Assembly: GCA_964059195.1 (NCBI GenBank) | Contig: CAXKWD010000005.1 | Location: 43,973,825 to 44,037,824, forward strand | Source: Ectobius pallidus | Taxonomy: Eukaryota; Arthropoda; Insecta; Blattodea; Ectobiidae | Direction of reading: 5' to 3' | Length of the DNA stretch: 64,000 nt | In this document: positions 55,018 through 64,000 of the stretch, in pieces | Layout: every line of letters begins with the position of its first letter | Numbering within the stretch: position 1 is the stretch's first letter | Program-made: the position numbers and the translations under genes | The notes under the pieces: generated by a model | Databases searched by the model: none | Seen by the model: the letters and a program-made list of their open reading frames with translations, nothing else | What the model was told of the DNA's origin: nothing

Positions 55018-57345
55018 CAATTACAAATTACAAATTACAAATTTTATTACAAATTAAAAAATACAAATTGATACAAAATTATTACAAATACAAATAATAT
55101 ACACACAATTTGTACAATTTGAAAAGAGTATTATTTGCCCCGCATGAGCATAGCTCGTGTTCGGGGTCAGTTCAGTCATACTAAAATTATATTTTGAAAA
55201 TTATATAAAAATAACAAAAAACATACATATTATAGTTTTAGGTAAAAATAAGAATAAAAATAAATAAGATTGCTTATATGAAATAAATGCATGAACAAAG
55301 ATACGAAAAAATAAATTACAGTAACATAACAGAGTTACAAACAAATTACCCAATGTTAAAAATTAAAAATTTACAGTTGAGAATGATTAACATAAAAAGT
55401 AGTAAAAGTACAATTACAAGTTAGATTTAATCAAATCGAGTACTCTTTTTTTAAACAATTTATTGTTTAGTGATATCATATCAGGGTTTCTTCTAGTAAA
55501 ATTGTTGTACAGCCTTGGTCCGAAATTTATACTATGCCTTAGACCTACTTCTGTAGCACACTTTGGTTCGAAAAGAGGACAAGAGATATTATACCTCCTT
55601 GTATTATAGTAGTGATTTCGTGTTATGAATTTTTCTTGATGTTTATGGAAATAATTTAATAAAGTGTAGGAGTATAATTGTTTAATATTCAATACGTCAA
55701 AATCTTTACATAAACTTTTAGATGGATAGTCCATTGATTTTTTTAAACATATCTTGATTATTCTTTTCTGCAACAACGACAATGGGCGAAGTGTAGTCTG
55801 ACATATCCCACCCCATCCTATTATTCCATATTGTATAACTGATTGGACTAAACTTAGATATATTAGTCTTAAAGTACTCTGTGGCATAATGTTTCTTAAT
55901 ATAACAAATTTATATATAGTTTTCCGTAGTTTAAGACACAGATATTGAACATGTTTTTCCCACCGTAAATTTTGATCAATGATAACACCTAAGTATTTTA
56001 CTTGTGTTGATGAACTTAATTTTGGACATTTACAATTAAAAGGGATAGAACAAGAGATTTCATGTAAGATTATATTGTGTTGTGCATTTATCGAGGAAAG
56101 TCCTTTAGAGTTTAGTGAAAATGGTAAATATGTTGTTTTATCAATGTTTAAAGATAGAAGGTTTTCATCGAGCCATTTTTTTATTTTGTTTGTTCCAATG
56201 TTAGCATTACTGAAAACGTGCTCCCAATTGTTTCCAGAAAATATGATTACTGTGTCATCAGCGAAGGAATAGACATTGCCTTTGATGAAATTTATATCTA
56301 ATTTAAGAAGATCATTGATATATATTAAGAAGAGCAAAGGACCTAACACAGTTCCTTGTGGGACGCCGATATTTAGCACTACGTTTTCACTTTTTTCGTT
56401 GTTAACTTTAGTGATTTGATATCTATTTGATAAATATGATCGAAATAGGTCTAAGGCAATACCTCTAACACCAATATTTTCTAATTTATTTAGCAAAATG
56501 TTGTGACTTATAGTGTCAAAGGCCTTTCTTAGGTCCAGAAAAACACCTAAGCATTTTTTTCCTTCATCTACTGCTTTAATAATTGTGGATGTAACGGCCA
56601 TTATAGCATCATCTGTACTCATATTATTCCTAAAACCAAATTGTGATTCCGCTAATAGTTTATTTTTTTCTAAAAAGTTTGTTAGTCTATTTTTTATGCA
56701 TTTCTCTAATAATTTTGCAATGGTAGATAATAAGGATATTGGCCTATAATTATTTAAATTACATTTGTCACCAGATTTGTACAATGGAATTACTGTCGCA
56801 TATTTTAATTCATCCGGAAAAAAGCCTTGAGCTAAGCATAGGTTGAAAATATGGGTAAGGGGTTTAGAAATAAATCTAATAATTGCTTTCATTATAGTTG
56901 ATGAAATGTCATCACTTCCAGGAGTAACGCTATTCTTAAGGTTTATGGCAATTAAGATCAATTCATTTTCAATTATTGGCTGTAGGAACAGAGAAGCTGT
57001 TGGATTTGAATGAAGATTATTATTGCGAGTAGATTGTGATGAATATGATGAAATGGAGCTTGTTATTTTATGTCCAATCTGAGAAAAATGTTTATTGAAT
57101 TCATTAGCAATTTCACTATTATTGGTAATGGTTAATCCTTCTTCTGTTACGATTTTGTTTATATTCGTATTTTCTCGTTTTAATGTATCTGTAGCTTCAT
57201 TGATAGTTCGCCAAAATCTTTTTGGGTCATGTGAATATTGTTTGAGCTTGGTTTCGTAATAATTTGTTTTAGCCTTTTTTACAATCGTATTTAAAAGGTT
57301 CCTGTATTTTTATATTGATTTTGTAACATCAAATTTAACGGTTCA
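55018..57345 (-). mobile_element. LINE (non-LTR retrotransposon), 5'-truncated
   Basis: On the minus strand: a reverse transcriptase frame, then a 3' UTR of about 390 bases containing CCCCGAACACGAGCTATGC, ending in short tandem units of TTTGTAA (about 55018-55050). The endonuclease domain and ORF1 are missing upstream of about 57345. It is a different family from the LINE at 13187. Confidence 0.85.
55414..57309 (-). pseudogene. LINE reverse transcriptase, 631 codons open
   Basis: The frame is open from after a stop at 57310-57312 down to 55414, longer than its first ATG-like start suggests. It begins KYRNLLNTIVKKAK and RFWRTINEA, the linker between endonuclease and reverse transcriptase. Then come NYRPISLLSTIAKLLEK, FLDLRKAFDTI, IGVPQGTVLGPLLFLIYIND and the catalytic SFADDT (about residue 355). 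The C-terminal part ends with a GLRHSINFGPRLYNN-type motif and LINE-like tail. Upstream of 57309 a one-base deletion in an A run (57305-57312) shifts the frame: QNQYKN-type coding sequence continues in the neighbouring frame to about 57345. The reverse transcriptase itself looks intact. Assignment within the Jockey/CR1/L2 assemblage is uncertain. Confidence 0.88.
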
Positions 57346-57649
57346 CTTTTAACTATATGTAGATAGTAATTTCATATTTTAATCAAACAGGAGCAAGTGC
57401 AACACAGTCATTAGTATGCCTACAAATCAATATTATATTGGAAATAATATAAAGGCCTATCCTACCTTGTCATCAAGTCGTCTTTCTATGCTATTTCTTA
57501 TCTACCTTAATTGAAGGAACCACTGTTTCAGTATCTTCCTTCCAAAATGTGTTCCAAAGAGTCTGGCTATAAGCTTCGGTTCGATGTTTTCGTATTAGGA
57601 TTCCAGGATTCGAATATTCAAGTGAAATCGGTTCAACGCTTGGGCGATA
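57346..57649. other. Unassigned AT-rich DNA
   Basis: Nothing recognised between the two LINE remnants. Confidence 0.5.
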
Positions 57650-57654
57650 TAACT

Positions 57655-57985
57655 ACAAATATAAAGAAATGAAGGTGCTAAGAACAATTCAGGGGAAAAC
57701 TTTATTAGATAAAATACACAATACAGAAATTAGGGACAAATGCCAAATTCAGGACATAACTAAATTTACCAATGGCAGAAGAAAATTTTGGAAAGAACAC
57801 GTTGACAGAATGGACAACAATCGCCTAGCAAAAAAGGCTCAAAAAAGCAGACAAGACGGAAAAATATTAAGAGGAAGACCTGCTACGAGATGGAAAGACA
57901 GTACATATGACTCATCTGAGGAATAAAGGGGAAATAAACAGGATGACATCCTACATCACAAGAAGAAGAAGAAGAAGATAAAGAA
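57655..57985 (+). pseudogene. C-terminal end of a LINE protein with AAG tail
   Basis: An 85-codon frame (57669-57926) reads MKVLRTIQGKTLLDKI, then RRKFWKEHVDRMDNNRLAKK and RGRPATRWKDS. This arrangement (LR..G.T..DK, then WKEH..RM, then GRP..RW) is the C-terminal tail found after the reverse transcriptase of RTE-like LINEs in arthropods. A short 3' UTR ends in AAGAAGAAGAAG (about 57960-57976), a plausible tail. The element is strongly 5'-truncated and belongs to a different family from the LINE at 37118. Confidence 0.75.
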
Positions 57986-60900
57986 ATGAGTTTATTACCC
58001 GCTCTGCCCGTACCGTAGGTAATGTACGTAATAGTATTGTGTTCAACCCAGAAATTCGAAGTTGAGTTTTTGCCACAAATACAGGTTTTGAGGTACCTTA
58101 ATCCAAAAATGCTATTTCATATGCATGTGTGTGTGTGAGAACACCCTGGTTCGAGAACGAAAAATTTTGTAAACACAAAGTTTTATATTTGGGTTAGGCA
58201 CCTGTTAGGGATGTGGCATAGAGTTTGAAGACGCCGTTCTCTTACCTATAATGCCTCTTTACATTAAGGAAATTTAGTGTTTCACTATTTTCTCGAGAAC
58301 GTCTCTAAGGATGTTCGTTAAATTTTGTACAATAGGTGATTATACTAAAATTAAAGCTTTTATTTGGAAAATTTTGAAATAATTCTCTGAACCATAGTTA
58401 CAAGCCATGAATAATGGCATGAATAAAATATTGAACTTAATTGTAGAAATTCAGTGTTTCCTGGTGAATAAAGCTTTGCATCAGGGCGGAAACAACCGAA
58501 TATGCAGTCCTTTCAATAAAGCATCTTATTCAATATCAGAATGTGAATTGAGAAATGTGTATTGTCCATGCTTAGGGTAAAGAAAGTTCGTGAGTGCATT
58601 AATGCGGTTTTATTTGGGTTCTGTATCCTTCGGAAATGCGATTGGAAACGAGGTAACGACTTTCTCTTCATATTAACAACCAATTTACATGAACTGAATT
58701 TAATTCTTTCCGATTTTATAAAAGAAAGGGCTGTAACAATTTTGCTTAAATTTCCTACAAGAATGTGGACAATTATGTTATATTTTATGATAATAATACT
58801 AAGTGTCAAAACTTCTATGTGGGTAAAGAAACTTACGTTTTTCGTATAACCTTTCTTAATCATGATTTACCATACCGGTCATAATTTTATTACTTTATTT
58901 TGAATCTCAGTAGGTTCTCATTTTTTTAAAATATTATACAAATAAAATATACTACAACTGACATTTTCCATGTTACAGTGGGCTTTATTGTAATATCAAT
59001 ATTGCTTTAATTTATGATATTTTAGTCTACTACACTTGTCAGACCATTAAGCGTTCATGAGAAAAAAATGTCGTTTTCACATTAGCAAGGCGGCTAGGAA
59101 TGCAAAAATAAAACTCAGCTCATTTTAATAATTCTGAAAGCTGCTTCGAAAATTTTCATAAGGGGGAAAAAACTATCCGCTTTGCACCAGCTTGCTTACT
59201 TCCAGTTTCAATATTTCAGGTATCACTTTATTAATTATAATATCTTGTTTAAATGGAAATATGGTGGTTATTATGAGCTACTCTTCATTTAATTGTAAAT
59301 TTGTAGAGATGAGGAAAACTGAATATTTAATATTGATCTTGCTGTAGTTAGAATTTAACCAATTTTAAAATCGGATAATTTATAATTGTTATAAATTTCT
59401 AGCCATAATCACGGAGTCATTTATTATCTTTCTTACTATAGGTGATTTATTCTCTGTCATGTGGGCTTGTAAGTCTCAAAATGGTTAGGTAAAATAGAGA
59501 TGAGAAAGATCTCTGCACTACAATCTAAAACCGTTTCACAAAGTATTCTTTAATTAACTATTAAGTAAGTCGAGCAAATGTAGAATGTACTGGGAGTATA
59601 ATGTCTGTGAAACCAAGATTAAATGGCGTCGAAAAGAAAAAGTGGTTGTTTCTAGGTCAGTTTCCGTGCGTGACGTCGGAGATTGCCGACCACTACGAGA
59701 GATGTAGACAGTGGAAAAGTGGTCTTCAATCAAACCCTGTGAGCGAGTCATTTCCCCTGTTTTGCGCATCTCCCTCATTACCCACAACAAAATTCCACTT
59801 TGTGAGTTGCGACCACTAAAATGTGCTCTTAAAGTACTCCATCCTTTAGTTACACCCTTTCCCATTTCCTGCTCCTTTTAGAAACAGTAAAAGAGAAGGA
59901 TATAAAGTATCGGAGGAGTACAGTACTTGCTCAGCATGCATGCGTAATTGACAGCGATATCGTGGAGTGTGTTAGGGTGGCCTGTTTTCCAACCCCAGTG
60001 CCCACAATTGCAGAGGAAATTCCTATAAAACTATGTGTTGTAATATTACTTTACTTTTGAACATTAAGTGAAGTTGTGAAATAAGTATCTTGACTTTCCG
60101 GGAGGCCACATCCTGGGACTTAAAGCCGACATTTCTTTCATCGTGTTCTGATCTTTTGGGTTCCAAAAATCAACTTACAAGATAGTCGTCGGTTTCAAAT
60201 ATCAAGATGAGGAGCCTCCCGGAAAACAAAATTTTCAGCCGCAGAAGCCTACGAGAACAGCAGTGCAACTGATGACTTGACAAAAGAAAGCAAGGTCTGG
60301 GATATATAACATTCAGCAGGTACTCATTTAGAAATATTTACTCATGGACAAAGGACCAAAAAACAGTAGTGACTGTTAAATAGATAGAAACAACGTGATA
60401 TTGTGTTAGTGCGTAAATAAAGTTGAAATTGACTCAGAAGATAGTTGTTATAATTACTTTTGGAACTTACATTTGACAAAATATTTCAAAGGGCATTTCA
60501 TAGAAAACTGTGCCATGAAAGTTCGATCAATTGGTTCTTTATTTCGTTGTTCAGAGATATACTCATCACATCCATTGAAAATTAATTTTCAATCCACTCG
60601 CGCCCTTTTCTTACACCCTGAGGAAATTATGACTGGAATGCCTTCTGTAGCTGTTCCAAATGCTATTCTCTTACGCATGCAATGTGTTCCAACTTCACCG
60701 AAGTATCTTTCTCTACAAAGCTCCGTGACTCAACTGAAAATGTTTAGTCGTGAACCAACGGTTAAAGAACACTGCTTTAAACTGAATATTTCAATATTTT
60801 TGTAGTACCAGATTACTTCAATTGCTAAAACAGTAAGATTATTTTCTCTTTCTAATTCTTATCCTTGCATAACTTGTACTTGTTCGAAGGTAATTACAAA

Positions 60901-61003
60901 TACATTCTGTTATAAAATATATCAATAACAAAAAAATTTTATTGCAAGTATCTTGAGAGTCTGATTGGTTTATCGTGTGTGTACTGCTATTTAAGCCTGT
61001 GTC
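57986..61003. other. Unassigned AT-rich DNA
   Basis: No gene recognised. The longest frames (58513-58863 minus, 60473-60805 plus, 59554-59865 minus) show no domain; the 110-codon frame at 60473-60805 is the least unlikely of them. A CpG-containing stretch near 59660-59720 includes TGACGTC. Confidence 0.45.
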
Positions 61004-61190
61004 CGACGTCGGTGTCCAGGAATTTTGTCCCGCAGGAATTGTTTTACGTGCCTGAAAGTCCACAGGCAAAGGCCTGTCTCCATTTATCCGTACATAAATG
61101 CCACCTACCTGGACAGGATTGAATCCACGGTCTTAGGCACAGAAAGCCAACGCCATTGTGACTACGCCAGCCAGGCCAACACCTTCATTC
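61004..61190 (-). repeat. tRNA-derived SINE, family A, second copy
   Basis: Partner of 340-515, sharing TCCCGCAGGAATTGTTTTAC, CGTGCCTG and GGATTGAATCC followed by GGCACAGAAAG. The block CTACGCCAGCCAGGCCAAC at the right end would be the A-box end on the minus strand. Confidence 0.68.
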
Positions 61191-62377
61191 TTATTACAGG
61201 AAAAAAGTCATTACCAAATTTAAATAAAAGACAAAGAAACTAATAAAATAATACTCTTTAAAATGAACTTTTTAATAACTTGTGTAGGTTGTTCATTTTT
61301 TCCTTCTCTAGGAGAACCCGCAACATTATAATATGTAATATAACGTTCAATATTTAAAACTGAACTATACGTAAATATTTTTATGCGGAACATAAATTAC
61401 ACTCTACTTGTAGTAATTTATTAAATTAAATTTTATTTTATTTTTATTATTAGTGATCTTGCTACGCTACACAGTACATGGAACCATGCAATTAAATGTA
61501 ATTGTGGTATAGAGTACATTTTTTTATTGAACAGTAGAGTTTTCACAATTCTATTAACCATGTATATCTATTTTTTTAACATTTCAAAAAGGAGAATCTG
61601 TATTTATTATTAGGTCTAGAATTTGAGGCACCAAAACAGTGATCCATTTCATAACGAATTGTAAATAACTTATCATATGGCGTAATTTGCATTCAGCTTT
61701 AGGCTAGTTCTTTTTCAGGAAGAAATACGTTACGTCCACTTTACACCAAGCTACAATGTAAAGCATTTCATTCTTCGATTCTTAATTTACTTCAAAACCA
61801 TAAACTTTATTAGAAAAAGCCAAGAAAGAAATAATTTCTCAAATGGTATCTGTAAAAATTGTATGGATACCAATTATTGAGCAAATTAGTTAAACTATTT
61901 TCTTCTATGAAATCCACTAAGTTCTCACCTATTTCGTATGGGGTTATGAGCGTTGTTCCCTAAGAACATACAGAACGTTTCATTTATAACCTGCATCTGA
62001 TTACAGAGAAAAATTAATTAACGGTCACACACACCTGCTACCATTAACATATATATCTTTTTATAAATCCTCTAAAATAATGTAATTTTATATGCGTCAC
62101 ATCTGTGTAATTTTTTCTCATTTATTAACATTGGCATTCAGATTAGAATTATTGATAAATCTGCATTACAACAGGAAAATACATTTTTTAATATTTTAAT
62201 TATAAAAAGTAATTAGAAAATGTATTTTTATTTATCTTCGGTTAAAAATGGATTAGATATTGACAATTTCGTTTACCGTTTAAAAGAAGAGTCACGAAAA
62301 ATTGTGCAATTATATTTTAAATTATGGAAGATAAAATTAGCTTTTAGTTTTAAGAAAATTAACAACAATCTTAAAAG
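61191..62377. other. Unassigned AT-rich DNA
   Basis: Nothing recognised. Confidence 0.5.
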
Positions 62378-62577
62378 GTGTTCCTCAGGTTCGCGAGTGA
62401 TTTCTGGTGATCCCGTAAGGGGATATGCACAGCGGATTTGTTACCGGGGTGCGCCAGTCCCCTACCTACTTAAAACTAAGGACACACACACTCAGTCCTG
62501 AACCCGGGAAAGAAATTTTTCACTACTGAAAAATCCCCAACCCGGTCGGGAATCGAACCCGGTCCGCCGGAGTGTTA
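62378..62577 (-). repeat. tRNA-derived SINE, family E, second copy
   Basis: On the minus strand it reads GACCGGGTTCGATTCCCGACC (a perfect B box), GGGGATTTTTCAGTAGTGA, TTTCCCGGGTTCAGGAC, GGGGACTGGCGCACC and ends TCGCGAACCTGAGGAA. It matches 28337-28540. The A-box end is lost at about 62577. Confidence 0.82.
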
Positions 62578-64000
62578 CAGATTCCTAAATCTGTGGTTAT
62601 CTCATCAAAATCATTATGTTGTACAATTCTTTCATTTCTACATAATTAACATCCTTTGAAACCGATAAGTTTAAATAATCATTAAAAACTGTCAAAAAGA
62701 AAAATTAAACTTTTCCAGGTATAAGTATTACTTCCATTAGAACAGCAGTTGAAACACAACTGCTCTGTTACGCAAATGACTAAATTGTATGACCTGTCGT
62801 ATAAAATGTTCCTGTGGTCCTATGGTATGGTATAACTTAGCATCATGTCATTTTTGCGATTAAACTATTTTTTTAAATAAAAGTTAATAACAGAAGCTTA
62901 GAATATTCATTTAAAAGAGAACATATTAATGCTACTAATAACATCAGAAAAGGCTAAAAGTGAGCTTTTCAGACGTGCAGCCACCTCTCTTCACCAAAGG
63001 GTGCTGTGACTACCATACATGAAATGGAACACCGTTTGTATTAAATGAAATCTCGCGGCGACAGCATTTTTTGTCAAAGAAAGGACAGTCCTGGAATTGC
63101 GACAAACGGGAAACGTGTGTGTCAGCAGCGACGTACTTCTAACATGTTTGTCATAAACAGGCGTGACACGGGGTAATTGAATAACGGTGGAATTTAGTTT
63201 GAGATCTCCGTGGTGTCGTTCTACTTCCTCTCTTCTGTTGCAATTAAAAATGCACCACCACTCACCGCCTGTAATGACAGTCACAAGCTTTTTACTGTTT
63301 TGAGGTTATCCTCGAATTGAACTATGAGATTGGATTCTACCAGTAAAAAATTCAATAAAATGGAGTTACAGTGCAATTACGTACGAAGGATTGAAGTTCA
63401 CCAGTGTCGCTATTGTGCAGCGCTCATTTAAATTTTCATTAGCACTTTCTATGTTCAGCCCTATCACCAACATATGTGATTTTTTTATAATTTTTTCATA
63501 ATACCATAGGACAAATATATATTTATGTTACCTTTTCTCAGACAAAGGTTAAAAGATAAGGTTAAGTGAAATGTTCAAATGATAACCAAATGTGACGTTA
63601 GAATCATGGTTTTCTACAAAACACATTAATCATAGATTGCTATCACACATAGTTTTTAATCTATAGTGATTATAGTATAAAACTAAATCGGTAAATTTGG
63701 TTAAATCGTAACTGTTTTGGATTTAGTACTTTTTTTACTGGTGTATTTTTCGCATAAGGCTCCAGATTATATAAATGGTGAAACTCATTATTTCCTGGAC
63801 CGAGCTTTTAATGGTTTCTTAACAAAATAAAGCCATCCAAAACCAAAAGTTGACTATAAAAACTTGTATTTACAACTTACTTCAACATTTGAAGCTATAA
63901 ACCTACTCCGAATAAAACAGCAAATTAATCGACACACATATTGAAGAATTTCATAACAAAAGTGCGCTTTATAGAATCTTATATTTTTTATAGGGAACGG
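62578..64000. other. Unassigned AT-rich DNA
   Basis: No gene recognised. The 97-codon minus-strand frame at 62991-63284 lies in a somewhat GC-richer stretch but shows no domain. Confidence 0.45.

Noticed and set aside
62991..63284. 97-codon minus-strand frame as a host exon
   Set aside because: No recognised domain, no clear splice sites, and no repeat or gene context to support it.

Overview
The window is AT-rich eukaryotic DNA that looks like intergenic or intronic sequence from an arthropod, most likely an insect with a large, repeat-rich genome. A cockroach or other polyneopteran is my impression, but the sequence alone does not prove it. I found no convincing host protein-coding gene, rRNA or functional tRNA. 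Almost everything recognisable is a transposable element or its remains, and most long open frames belong to these. All calls are from reading the sequence by eye; no database search was run.

Layout. 1-10 kb: tRNA-derived SINEs (340, 2118, 5654) and DNA-transposon derivatives: a piggyBac-like element in TTAA sites (2727-3298), a hAT-like element with a perfect 8-bp target duplication (4478-5484) and an unclassified MITE (6374-6632). 11-17 kb: a Ty3/Gypsy integrase fragment with a possible LTR, a 5'-truncated LINE with a reverse transcriptase frame (13187-15475), and a small LINE C-terminal scrap. 18-27 kb: SINEs, a repeated unknown sequence, microsatellites, a pogo/Tigger-like MITE, a second piggyBac-like MITE and an RTE-like LINE tail. 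27-36 kb: a long-TIR foldback MITE, a Helitron with an internal duplication and an embedded SINE, a hAT transposase fragment, a PIF/Harbinger element in TAA sites that keeps only the first part of its transposase, and a Penelope-like element with inverted terminal copies. 36-42 kb: a SINE, a second RTE-like LINE tail ending in a GTAA array, and a 55-bp perfect palindrome.

42.9-51.0 kb is the most striking part: a BEL/Pao LTR retrotransposon (43181-49771, CTCGG duplication, LTRs differing at two positions by eye) sits inside a SINE (43049-50209), which sits inside a Helitron (42937-51002). The BEL element keeps one open frame of 1166 codons although the reverse transcriptase/RNase H and the integrase core are missing, so it looks like a young non-autonomous element. 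52.0-54.3 kb: three Helitrons in a row, the last carrying the C-terminal end of a Helitron helicase. 55.0-58.0 kb: a LINE with a long reverse transcriptase frame and a 5'-truncated LINE tail. 58-64 kb: two SINEs in otherwise featureless AT-rich DNA.

The elements do not form a pathway. Together they record successive insertions, and the nested stack gives a clear relative order: Helitron first, then SINE, then BEL.
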